Shown here one piece after another: positions 41,788-48,680 of a stretch of 48,680 bases of DNA (position 1 is the stretch's first letter; the number at the start of each line of letters is the position of its first letter). This stretch comes from Chloroflexota bacterium (GTDB taxonomy: Bacteria > Chloroflexota > Anaerolineae > Anaerolineales > Villigracilaceae): the NCBI GenBank assembly GCA_013152325.1, contig JAADGN010000001.1, forward strand, positions 1 through 48,680. The letters run 5' to 3'. Made by a program: the position numbers and the translations under genes. The notes beneath the pieces were generated by a model that saw only the letters and a list, made by a program, of their open reading frames with translations, was not told where the DNA came from and made no database searches.

Positions 41788-42666
41788 TTACTGATCCTGT
41801 ATCTCCGCGGCTCGGAGCGTGTTCTTCATCAGCATGGCAATCGTCATCGGGCCAACGCCGCCGGGAACGGGAGTAATATAACCGGCCACTTCTTTGACCT
41901 CATCAAAATTAACGTCACCGACCAGGCGATAGCCGCGCTTTCGGGTGGCATCAGGCTTGGAATTGATGCCCACATCGATGATCGCCGCGCCAGGTTTGAC
42001 CCAATCGCCGCGCACGAATTCCATCTTGCCAATCGCAGCAATGACGATGTCCGCCCGCCTGACCACCTCGGGGATATTTTGCGTGCGCGAGTGCACCACC
42101 GTCACCGTCGCATTTTCACGCACCAGCAGCAATGCCGCCGGCATGCCGACGATATTCGAGCGCCCCAACACGACCGCGTTCGCGCCTTCGATCTTGACGC
42201 CCGATTCTTTCAGCAGATGGATGCAGCCAAAAGGTGTACAGGGCACAAAGAGCGGTTCACGCCCCTTTTGCGCCAGACGGCCAATATTGATCGGGTGGAA
42301 ACCGTCCACATCTTTGGTAATGTCAATCGCCTGCAACACCTTCTCTTCGTCCAGGTGATCGGGCAGCGGCAACTGCACCAGAATGCCGTTCACCGTTGGG
42401 TCAGCGTTCAGCTCCCTGACCAGATTCTCCACTTCTTCCTGGGTCGAGTCGCTGGGCAGTGGATGATGGAAGGATTCCATGCCCAAGTCCGCACAGGCTT
42501 TCTGCTTCATGCGAACGTAGGTCGCCGAGTCCACACGCTCCCCGACCAGCACGGTCGCCAATCCAGGCTTGGACTTGCCGGCCGCAACGCGTGCCGCAAC
42601 AGCCGCGGCCACATCGTCCTTTACTTTTTGTGCAATCGCCTTGCCATCAATAAGTTGTGCACTCAT
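41788..42666 (-). CDS. folD: Methylenetetrahydrofolate dehydrogenase / methenyltetrahydrofolate cyclohydrolase
   Basis: 292-residue bifunctional one-carbon enzyme interconverting methylene-, methenyl- and formyl-tetrahydrofolate. Motifs: VGERVDSATYVRMKQKAC with the catalytic Lys, ILVQLPLPDHL, KDVDGFHPINIGRL, the NAD(P) loop VLGRSNIVGMPAALLL, and TPVPGGVGPMTIAML near the C-terminus. A TATAAT on the minus strand (42701-42706) precedes it. Beyond its housekeeping role, purine fermentation feeds formyl or formimino groups into this pathway, and a formate-type channel is encoded just upstream. Confidence 0.97.
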   Translation of the reverse strand: MSAQLIDGKAIAQKVKDDVAAAVAARVAAGKSKPGLATVLVGERVDSATYVRMKQKACADLGMESFHHPLPSDSTQEEVENLVRELNADPTVNGILVQLPLPDHLDEEKVLQAIDITKDVDGFHPINIGRLAQKGREPLFVPCTPFGCIHLLKESGVKIEGANAVVLGRSNIVGMPAALLLVRENATVTVVHSRTQNIPEVVRRADIVIAAIGKMEFVRGDWVKPGAAIIDVGINSKPDATRKRGYRLVGDVNFDEVKEVAGYITPVPGGVGPMTIAMLMKNTLRAAEIQDQ

Positions 42667-42780
42667 ATGCTCTCCTGATTGTGAAAATTGGAACGCCGTT
42701 ATTATACAACATCCGGCCCTGCCAAAAAGTAACAGATGTCACATTCAACGGTCGGGAAGCGTCGCCAACAGACAGAATCC

Positions 42781-43014
42781 CTACTCGGTATCTGCGGCCA
42801 AACAGGTGAGTGTATCCAGAACGCCCGGGATAGGTTGGATCTGCTGGTAAATCACGCGCCCAATATGTTTAATATCTTCCGCTTCAACGATGGCGACAGC
42901 ATCATAGGGGCCAAAGGTGAAATTGGCTTCGACAACACCTGCCACCCGTTTCAACTGGCGAACGACGTCACCGACTTCCCCGGTGCGAGCATTGATCAAG
43001 ACATATGCTTTCAT
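42781..43014 (-). CDS. Stand-alone Lrp/AsnC ligand-binding (RAM) domain protein
   Basis: 77 residues equal to a single Lrp/AsnC effector-binding domain without helix-turn-helix. The sequence has the beta-alpha-beta-beta-alpha-beta pattern: KAYVLINARTGEVGDVVRQL, AGVVEANFTFGPYDAVAIVEA, and a C-terminal IPGVLDTLTCLA. Such small proteins bind amino acids or other metabolites and oligomerise; targets are unknown. It lies 21 bases after the FNT channel gene and is probably co-transcribed, suggesting metabolite sensing linked to that channel. The spacing to folD suggests that folD has its own promoter. Confidence 0.88.
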   Translation of the reverse strand: MKAYVLINARTGEVGDVVRQLKRVAGVVEANFTFGPYDAVAIVEAEDIKHIGRVIYQQIQPIPGVLDTLTCLAADTE

Positions 43015-43035
43015 GGTAAATCCTTTCTCTTCTAG

Positions 43036-43881
43036 TTACTTGTCCTCAGAATTGCGCAAGAAAATCGCCCAATAGATCGCGGCCACAAAGATCGAACCGC
43101 CCAAAATATTGCCGATCGTGACGGGCAACAAGTTGTTGACGAAAAATGCACTCCACGTCAGCCCGGAGAGATCAAGCCCGGTGCCGGCGGCAAAGGCCGG
43201 ATCAAATGTCTTTATCACCAGGCCAATCGGAATAAAATACATATTCGCCACACTGTGTTCAAACCCGGCTGCCACAAAGGCCGTGATGGGAAAAATAATG
43301 GCCGCGATCTTATCCACCGTGCTGCGGGCGCTGAAGGTCAGCCACACAGCCAGACAAACCAGCGCGTTACAGAGCACTCCCAGCGCGACGGCCTGCCCAA
43401 ACCCCAAGGCGACTTTGCCATTGGCAATGCTCAAGGCCGTTTTCCCAATGCCGCCGCCCCCAAAGGTGTATTGCTGGCTCATAAAGACCAGGATCACCGT
43501 CGCGATAGAGCCGACAAAATTGCCAACGTAGACAATGCCCCAGTTGCGCAGCAAAGCCCTGGTAGTCACCTTTCCGCTGGCCCAGGCCATCACGATCAGG
43601 TTATTGCCCGTGAAGAGTTCCGCGCCGCCCACAATGACCAAAACCAGCCCCAGGCAGAACACCAGACCAACCAACAGCTTTGCCACGCCAAAGGGCAGAA
43701 CCCCGGATGCCCCGGTGGCGACGGTCGTAGCAAAAACGGCGCCCAAAGCGATGAATGCGCCAGCCAGCAGGGCCAGCGCGAACATCCGCAGGACAGATGC
43801 TTCCGCTTTGCGCACACCGATATACTCCGCGCGCCGCGCCATCTCTCCCGGAAGCAAGGCATCAATGCGTAATTCACTCAT
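43036..43881 (-). CDS. Formate/nitrite (FNT) family channel, FocA-like
   Basis: 281-residue channel, six membrane helices, pentameric in the family. After SVLRMFALALLAGAFIALGAVFATTV come FGVAKLLVGLVFCLGLVLVIVGGAELFTGNNL and the re-entrant-loop-type WGIVYVGNFVGS, then VCLAVWLTF and FEHSVANMYFIPIGL with the conserved central His. The length and AELFTGNN favour FocA-like formate channels over NirC, but hydrosulfide or nitrite cannot be excluded. ATG 43881 has AAGGAG 13 bases upstream. The control region carries a TTGTCTGACAA operator and two CRP-type sites, joining formate traffic to the purine regulon. Confidence 0.93.
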   Translation of the reverse strand: MSELRIDALLPGEMARRAEYIGVRKAEASVLRMFALALLAGAFIALGAVFATTVATGASGVLPFGVAKLLVGLVFCLGLVLVIVGGAELFTGNNLIVMAWASGKVTTRALLRNWGIVYVGNFVGSIATVILVFMSQQYTFGGGGIGKTALSIANGKVALGFGQAVALGVLCNALVCLAVWLTFSARSTVDKIAAIIFPITAFVAAGFEHSVANMYFIPIGLVIKTFDPAFAAGTGLDLSGLTWSAFFVNNLLPVTIGNILGGSIFVAAIYWAIFLRNSEDK

Positions 43882-43945
43882 ATGGCTATGATCTCCTTTT
43901 CCAAGTTTGTTCCCCAGCCCACATGTTCTCTGGGCTGACAATAAA

Positions 43946-44026
43946 TTGTCTGACAACAAGAGGGTACACCAAGTTTATCGACCCCATAAGTGATAATTTT
44001 CACATAATATTGTGACAACAATCACA
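43946..44026 (-). promoter_or_regulatory. FNT gene control region: GntR-type operator, promoter and two CRP-type boxes
   Basis: TTGTCTGACAA lies at 43946-43956. A weak promoter TTATGG (43984-43989) - 17 bases - TACCCT (43961-43966) predicts a start near 43955, inside the operator. AGTGA-N6-TCACA (43989-44004) and TGTGA-N6-TCACA (44011-44026) have the CRP/FNR-family consensus spacing. Their centres are about 41.5 and 63.5 bases before the predicted start, the first being the classical activator position overlapping the -35. Activation by a CRP-family protein and repression by a GntR protein would combine here. Confidence 0.72.
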
Positions 44027-44063
44027 AATCTCCACTCTCTCCCTGAAACAAACTCCCCCACCC

Positions 44064-45068
44064 CTAGGATGCATCGATGGTCAGCACCGCCTCACCGTTG
44101 AAGCGACTCTCTTTCATGTCGCGCAAGGCCTGGTTCGCATCCTTCAGCGGGTACAAATTCACCGTGGAACGGATGCCAATCTCCGCCGCCAATTGCAGGA
44201 ACTCCGCGCCGTCCTGATAGGTCGCATTCGCCACCGAGCGCAGCGTCCGCTCGCCGTAAATGGTCTGATACGGGAACGAGGGAATATCGCTCATGTGGAT
44301 GGCATTGATCGCGACCGTCCCACCGGGGCGCACAAGCTCCAGCGCCCGGACGGCCAACGCCCCTGCCGGAGCAAAGATCACCGCCCGGTCGAGCAACCTG
44401 CCCGGATCTTGACCTGCCACCCCCGCCCAGACCGCGCCCAAGCCCCGTGCGTGATCCTGGTGTCCCAACGAACGCGTGAACACCGATACGTCGCATCCCC
44501 AATGCCGCAGAACCTGGATGCACAGATGCGCGCTGGCCCCAAACCCGAACAGGCCGACATGCTCTCCCGGCTGAATATCCGCCTTTTTCAGCGAACGGTA
44601 GCCGACAATGCCCGCGCAGAGCAGCGGCGCGGCCTGCTCATCAGAAATGGCATCCGGGATGGGCAGCGCATAGCGCGCTTCAGCCAGCATGTACTCGGCA
44701 TAGCCGCCGTCCACGTGAAAGCCGGTGAACCGCGCCTGTGAGCAGAGGTTCTCCTCGCCGCGGCGGCAGAACTCACATTGACCGCAGGCCTCGTACAACC
44801 AGGGAACGCCCACCCGCGTCCCCAGCGCCGATTCCCTGCCGCCCTCCCCAACCGCATCGATCACGCCCACCACCTGATGCCCCGGCGTGACCGGCAATGC
44901 CGGCGGCTTGATGTCGCCTTCCGCGGTATGCAGGTCCGTGTGGCAGACGCCGCACACGTTGATTTTTATCCGCACCTGCCCCGGCCCGGGTTCGGGAGCG
45001 GATAGGTCAGCAGGTTGAATGGGATTGCGTTCAATGGAAGCCGGTTGATAAAGGCGCATTGCAAACAT
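44064..45068 (-). CDS. Zinc-dependent alcohol dehydrogenase (AdhA-type MDR)
   Basis: 334-residue medium-chain dehydrogenase. The catalytic zinc motif is NVCGVCHTDLHTAEGD, then GHQVVGVIDAVGEG. The structural zinc site is GQCEFCRRGEENLC. The cofactor region has GLFGFGASAHLCIQVLRHWG, which departs from the standard GxGxxG by using FGFGAS. Alcohol or aldehyde substrates cannot be specified. An ATG three codons downstream (MRLYQP) is an alternative start. It follows mtaB in the same direction after 32 bases. Confidence 0.94.
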   Translation of the reverse strand: MFAMRLYQPASIERNPIQPADLSAPEPGPGQVRIKINVCGVCHTDLHTAEGDIKPPALPVTPGHQVVGVIDAVGEGGRESALGTRVGVPWLYEACGQCEFCRRGEENLCSQARFTGFHVDGGYAEYMLAEARYALPIPDAISDEQAAPLLCAGIVGYRSLKKADIQPGEHVGLFGFGASAHLCIQVLRHWGCDVSVFTRSLGHQDHARGLGAVWAGVAGQDPGRLLDRAVIFAPAGALAVRALELVRPGGTVAINAIHMSDIPSFPYQTIYGERTLRSVANATYQDGAEFLQLAAEIGIRSTVNLYPLKDANQALRDMKESRFNGEAVLTIDAS

Positions 45069-45100
45069 GGTTCATACACTGCCTTTCCTGTAGCGCGTTA

Positions 45101-46396
45101 CTAATTCCTGATCACCCCGCGAATGCCATCGGCCGTCAACTCGTGCAGAACAACATCGTCCACCCGGTTCCACCTCGGCTCGGATGCATACGCATTGATG
45201 CGGATGTAATTGTCCGTCAAACCGCTCATCAGCCAACCCTGCGAACCGTTCTCCCGCACCGACTCCCACAACACAGACCGCGTCTGTCCGAGAAAGCCGC
45301 GTCGGTAAGATGCGCCCATTTCACTGAAGGCCTGCCGCAAGGCGGCGTTGCGTTCCTTGCGGATTTTCTTCGGAACGTGATTCTTCATGCGCGCCGCAGG
45401 CGTGCCCTCACGCGGTGAATAGGTGAAGACGTGTCCGCCCGCAAAATTCATCTCGCGCACAAAGGCCAGTGTCTCGGCAAATTCGTCGTCCGTTTCGCCG
45501 GGGAAACCGGCTATTACGTCGGTGGTGATGGCCGCGTCCGGCATGACAGCGCGCGCCGCGGCGACCAACTCGCGGAACGACTCGCGCGTGGTGTGACGGC
45601 GCATCCGCCGCAGCACCGCCTCGCTGCCCGATTGCAGCGGCAGGTGCAGGTGACGACACAGACGCGGATCCTCCCACAGCGTGAAGAAATCGGCGTCCAG
45701 ATCCCAGGGCTCCAGCGACGAGAGCCGCAAACGCGGCACGTCTGTCTGCGCCAGAATGGATTCGACCAAATGGCGCAGGGGCAGGCCCGAACTTGCGTCG
45801 GGCGTCGCCGAGCCGTCCCGGCCCCACGAACCGAGGTGGACGCCCGTCAGCACGATCTCGCGCGTCCCGCCATCCAGGGCAGACCGAACGTCTGCGATCA
45901 CGTCGTCAACGGAACGGGAACGTCCTTCCCCGCGCGCCACGGTCGTGATGCAAAAAGTGCACGCGTTGTCGCAGCCATCCTGCACCTTGATGAAGGCGCG
46001 TGTGCGCGCCCGCAGACCGGGCAACGGCTGGCGGGCGATCGGTTCCAGTTCAAAAGACTCGGGGGAAATATCCAACAGGTCAGCGACCAGCGACTCTTTC
46101 CTGTCGTTGACGATCACACGCCGGACATTGGGCAGCGCGGCAGCTTTCCCTGGCTCCATCGTCGCCCAACAACCGGTCGCGATGATGTCTTCCACGCCCG
46201 CGCGGGCCGCGCCCCGGATTTTCGCACGCGAATCGGACGCAGCCTCGGAGGTGACCGTACAGGTGTTGACCACGGCCACGTCCGCCTGCGCCGCCTCGCC
46301 AACGATCTCGTGCCCGGCAGCGCGGAATTGACGGGCCATATTTTCAATTTCGGATTGGTTGAGACGACAACCGATGGTATCAAGGAATATCTTCAT
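45101..46396 (-). CDS. mtaB: tRNA (t6A37-C2)-methylthiotransferase MtaB
   Basis: 431-residue radical-SAM methylthiotransferase that thiomethylates t6A37 of tRNA to ms2t6A. N-terminal UPF0004 Cys ligands lie in TIGCRLNQSE, VNTCTVTSEA and ATGCWATMEP. The radical-SAM cluster is DGCDNACTFCITTVARG (CxxxCxxC). The later HLHLPLQSGSEAVLRRMRR and TDVIAGFPGETDDEF blocks and a C-terminal TRAM-like domain are present. The GCRLNQSE start distinguishes MtaB from MiaB (GCQMN). Housekeeping function. Confidence 0.94.
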   Translation of the reverse strand: MKIFLDTIGCRLNQSEIENMARQFRAAGHEIVGEAAQADVAVVNTCTVTSEAASDSRAKIRGAARAGVEDIIATGCWATMEPGKAAALPNVRRVIVNDRKESLVADLLDISPESFELEPIARQPLPGLRARTRAFIKVQDGCDNACTFCITTVARGEGRSRSVDDVIADVRSALDGGTREIVLTGVHLGSWGRDGSATPDASSGLPLRHLVESILAQTDVPRLRLSSLEPWDLDADFFTLWEDPRLCRHLHLPLQSGSEAVLRRMRRHTTRESFRELVAAARAVMPDAAITTDVIAGFPGETDDEFAETLAFVREMNFAGGHVFTYSPREGTPAARMKNHVPKKIRKERNAALRQAFSEMGASYRRGFLGQTRSVLWESVRENGSQGWLMSGLTDNYIRINAYASEPRWNRVDDVVLHELTADGIRGVIRN

Positions 46397-46429
46397 ACTT
46401 TTAACTTGCGCCTGCGGGAGGCTCTCATC

Positions 46430-47083
46430 TTACGGCGCGATCACCACAAAATTATCGAAAACCACATCCACCCCCGCTTCGTCAAACGTCCCGGCCAGCA
46501 GGCCGACGTCGCCATCGGGGAAATCGGCATCCTGGGCCAGCGCAACCGGCTGATCGTTGACGAAAAACCGCAGCGTACTGCCCACACATTCGACGCGCAG
46601 GTGGTTGATCGCCAGCCCCTTTTCAATCGCCGGCGAGTATTGCATCTCCGCCTGGCCAAGCAGGGAACGCTGGCCGTCCTTGACTTTGCCAATCGCATAA
46701 TAGCCATCGCTGCTGATGACGGAGAAATAATAGTTCTGCGCATCGCGGTAACGGCAGATCAAACCGATGCGATTCTCGTCCGGACCGGCGAATTTCAGCG
46801 TGTCGGCCTCGAGGCGCACATCCCTGAAGTCCAGGCCGGGTGTGGACCAATAATCGTGGCGCGGCGCGCTGACAAAAATCCGGAAGCCGCCGCCATCGTA
46901 ATCCATGACGCCGCCCTCGTTGGCAAGACGCGTCCAGCCGTTCGTCCGCGCCGAGAAGTCATCCTCGAACAGGACCTCGCCCGGCTGCGTCGTCAGCCCG
47001 GCAAAGTACGCAGACTGACAGGCCAGCATGGTCATGGTCAGGACAATGACGATGGCGCGTTTGGTAGTCATTCGGAGCATCAC
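46430..47083 (-). CDS. Lipoprotein with laminin-G-like (concanavalin) domain
   Basis: 217 residues. The signal sequence KRAIVIVLTMTMLAC ends in a lipobox. The body is a jelly-roll-type domain: LFEDDFSARTNGWTRL, then YWSTPGLDFRDVRLEADTLKF, NRIGLICRYRDAQNYYFSVISSDG, and the C-terminal DVGLLAGTFDEAGVDVVFDNFVV. This pattern is common in secreted proteins of the DUF1080/laminin-G class with a sugar- or polymer-binding role. Start uncertain: GTG 47083, ATG 47080 or ATG 47071. No partner genes indicate a specific ligand. Confidence 0.82.
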   Translation of the reverse strand: MMLRMTTKRAIVIVLTMTMLACQSAYFAGLTTQPGEVLFEDDFSARTNGWTRLANEGGVMDYDGGGFRIFVSAPRHDYWSTPGLDFRDVRLEADTLKFAGPDENRIGLICRYRDAQNYYFSVISSDGYYAIGKVKDGQRSLLGQAEMQYSPAIEKGLAINHLRVECVGSTLRFFVNDQPVALAQDADFPDGDVGLLAGTFDEAGVDVVFDNFVVIAP

Positions 47084-47112
47084 AATCCAATTCTATCAGA
47101 GAGACCGGGCTC

Positions 47113-48525
47113 TCAGCGGAAGAACTGATCCAGCATTTGCTGTGCCTGCTGGCCAACCAAATCTCCGCCAGACAGATCGCGCGCGCGCAGGAGGTGATCG
47201 TAGGCCAACGCTTGCTGTCCGTTCCGCAAGTAAAGCATGGCCAGATGCAAATGCGCCGACGCCAGCTCCGGCGCGATCTTCAACGCGCGCGACAGTCTTT
47301 TCTCGGCTTCATCCAATTGATTTAAATCCAGGTAAACCCAGCCCAGAACGTCCAACGCCCGCGGATCATCAGCCGCAAATTGGACAGCCTTCTGGGCGGC
47401 AGGCAAGCCGACCTCGACGAGCTGCACACTGTGCTGCACACAAAAGACGGCCAACAGCCGCCAATAAAGCGATGACTCGGGTTCAAGTTCGACCGCGCGC
47501 TGATAAGCCGCCAGCGCCGGCGGCAAATCACCGGATTGGGCATAGATGTCGCCCAGCGCGGCCTGCCAGGCAGGATTCTCCGGCTCCAACGCGGCCGCGG
47601 CCTGGAATTCGGCCAACGCGCGCGCGGTCTCGCCCTGACGCTGCCAATAAAGGCCTCGCAAAGAGCGCACCAGGACTGAATCGGGATCGAGCTCCAGCGC
47701 CCGCGCCAACTCGGACGAGCCATCCCCTCCCAGGTGCTGCTGCGCCTCCCCCAGCCAGGCCCAGGCGACGGCGCTCTCAGGGTCGGCCTGGGCGGCGCGA
47801 CGAAAGGCATCCGCGGCCAGTTCCCACTCCTGCACCAACGCCAGCGCGCGGCCGGAGATGACGAATTGTCCCGCCGGGTCTGATTCGAGCAGGGACAGGT
47901 TGAGACCGGTGCGCAAAGTCTGGACAACGGGATCATACTCCGGGTCCAGGCGCGATGCGAAAACCAATTCGGACAGCGCGTCCTGCGGCGAGGAGATCGT
48001 CAGCAGCAGGCCGAGACGGTAATGTCCAGCCGCGTCGCCAGGCTGATACAGCAGCCAGCCGCGCAGGGCATCCTCTTCGGCAGCCTTGTCCCCAAGAAGG
48101 TAATAGGCTCCAGCCAGCCGCCCGTACAACTCCGCCGACGGATTGCCCGCCGAGAAAGCCGCCTGCCAGGCCGTCAGCGCGGCCTCCAGATCGCCAGTCT
48201 GCTGATAGGCGTCGCCGAGGGCAACCAAGCCTTCCGTGGAAAGCGCGGCGCGGGACCGGGCTTCTTCCAGCAGACGTCGCGCCTCGGCAGCGTCGCCGCC
48301 GGAGAGCGCGGCGCGGCCGGCCGGCTCCCACAGATCCGCACGCCAGGGGAGCCGCGCTGCCGCCAACGCGTAGTATTCGGCAGCCTGCGCGTAACGTCCC
48401 TCGGCGGCGGCCTGGCGGGCCTGGCTCGCGTCCCATTGGCCGGCCAGCAAGCGCGGCGCAACGACCAGCGCGAACAAGCCGGACAGAATCAGGGGGACGT
48501 AAACCGCAGGTCGGAGAGAACGCAT
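47113..48525 (-). CDS. TPR-repeat protein with N-terminal membrane anchor
   Basis: 470 residues. Residues 8-28 form a membrane anchor (VYVPLILSGLFALVVAPRLLAG). The rest is a string of about eleven tetratricopeptide repeats with the usual A/Y/G/A/P periodicity, such as GLVALGDAYQQTGDLEAALTAWQAAF and AWQAALGDIYAQSGDLPPALAAYQRAVELEPES. It probably serves as a scaffold outside the membrane; partners are unknown. A TATAAT on the minus strand (48540-48545) lies about 14 bases before the ATG, so the leader is very short. Confidence 0.9.
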   Translation of the reverse strand: MRSLRPAVYVPLILSGLFALVVAPRLLAGQWDASQARQAAAEGRYAQAAEYYALAAARLPWRADLWEPAGRAALSGGDAAEARRLLEEARSRAALSTEGLVALGDAYQQTGDLEAALTAWQAAFSAGNPSAELYGRLAGAYYLLGDKAAEEDALRGWLLYQPGDAAGHYRLGLLLTISSPQDALSELVFASRLDPEYDPVVQTLRTGLNLSLLESDPAGQFVISGRALALVQEWELAADAFRRAAQADPESAVAWAWLGEAQQHLGGDGSSELARALELDPDSVLVRSLRGLYWQRQGETARALAEFQAAAALEPENPAWQAALGDIYAQSGDLPPALAAYQRAVELEPESSLYWRLLAVFCVQHSVQLVEVGLPAAQKAVQFAADDPRALDVLGWVYLDLNQLDEAEKRLSRALKIAPELASAHLHLAMLYLRNGQQALAYDHLLRARDLSGGDLVGQQAQQMLDQFFR

Positions 48526-48620
48526 ATCTTGTCTTGGATATTATATGCTGATTGGGGCCAATATCATTTGTCAATTTATTTCTAGCCACCGGATACTTTT
48601 GGACGACAAGCCCCTGTGGT

Positions 48621-48674
48621 GTCCGACAGTTGAACTGTCGGACATCGCCAGCCATTCGGCGGACTAAAGTCCGG
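48621..48674. repeat. Two short palindromes, the second of the dispersed repeat type
   Basis: 48621-48643 is a perfect 23-base palindrome (arms GTCCGACAGTT and AACTGTCGGAC around one base). At about 48657-48674 lies CGGACTAAAGTCCG, similar to GCGACTAAAAGTCGC at 4358-4431. The window ends here, so the full element cannot be judged. Confidence 0.5.
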
Positions 48675-48680
48675 CCTCAG

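Noticed and set aside
45431-47128. Long + strand open frame opposite mtaB and the neighbouring lipoprotein gene
   Set aside because: It is a shadow of two well-supported genes with low-complexity Arg/Gly composition.

Overview
The window looks like chromosome from a GC-rich, probably anaerobic or facultative bacterium. Gene families and intergenic style (dispersed short palindromes of the GTAGTA...TACTAC type, degenerate TGGTC-rich leaders, leaderless promoters) fit Chloroflexota, most likely Anaerolineae. This is inference from pattern recognition; there is no rRNA or other decisive marker. I see no tRNA, rRNA, CRISPR array, prophage or IS element.

Layout. (1) 200-4350, mostly + strand: dinB, a GyrI-like protein, a YjbQ-family protein, a small membrane protein, crcB behind a fluoride riboswitch with its own promoter, a DUF6504-like protein (- strand) and a PspC-domain protein. 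(2) 4488-10128, - strand: a TetR-controlled efflux operon running tetR, ABC-2 permease, HlyD-type adaptor, ATPase, nucleotidyltransferase-fold protein, second ATPase. A TTGACA/TACAAT promoter and a perfect 14-bp operator precede tetR. (3) 10219-12044, + strand: an SCP-x-type thiolase and a PlsC-type acyltransferase. (4) 12129-39074: 27 kb of genes all on the - strand, dominated by purine/ureide catabolism. Read in the direction of transcription it holds 8-oxoguanine deaminase, adenine deaminase, a GntR/UTRA regulator, an aspartate-carbamoyltransferase-like enzyme, a YgeW-like carbamoyltransferase, carbamate kinase, a frameshifted membrane protein, a BMP-type nucleoside/purine ABC importer, a molybdenum hydroxylase (FAD subunit plus a fused Fe-S/Mo subunit like XdhD), a threonine-synthase-like PLP enzyme, an AI-2E-family protein, a DPM1-like glycosyltransferase, a PatB-like aminotransferase, an unassigned PLP enzyme, an uncharacterised protein and a hydantoinase. 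(5) 39469-48525: an SH3b lipoprotein, an MFS transporter, folD, a stand-alone Lrp-type sensor domain, a formate/nitrite-family channel, a zinc alcohol dehydrogenase, mtaB, a laminin-G-like lipoprotein and a TPR protein.

How the genes may work together. The central island resembles the E. coli yge-hyuA-yqeA/ssnA-ygfM-xdhD region in content but is arranged differently. The importer would bring in purines; deaminases and the Mo hydroxylase would funnel them towards xanthine or urate; ring-opening and lyase steps (hydantoinase, PLP enzymes) would give carbamoylated intermediates; two unusual carbamoyltransferases could phosphorolyse these to carbamoyl phosphate, from which carbamate kinase makes ATP. 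FolD and the FNT channel would handle one-carbon units and formate. A shared operator, TTGTCNGACAA, occurs before the unassigned PLP gene, twice around the 8-oxoguanine deaminase promoter and before the FNT channel gene. It joins physically separated genes into one probable regulon, and the GntR protein encoded inside the island is its natural candidate regulator.

The strongest points for follow-up are this candidate purine-to-ATP regulon with two substrate-unassigned carbamoyltransferases, the paired-operator promoter at 39171-39234, the CRP-type double site before the FNT gene, and the ABC exporter with complementary degenerate ATPase halves separated by a nucleotidyltransferase gene.
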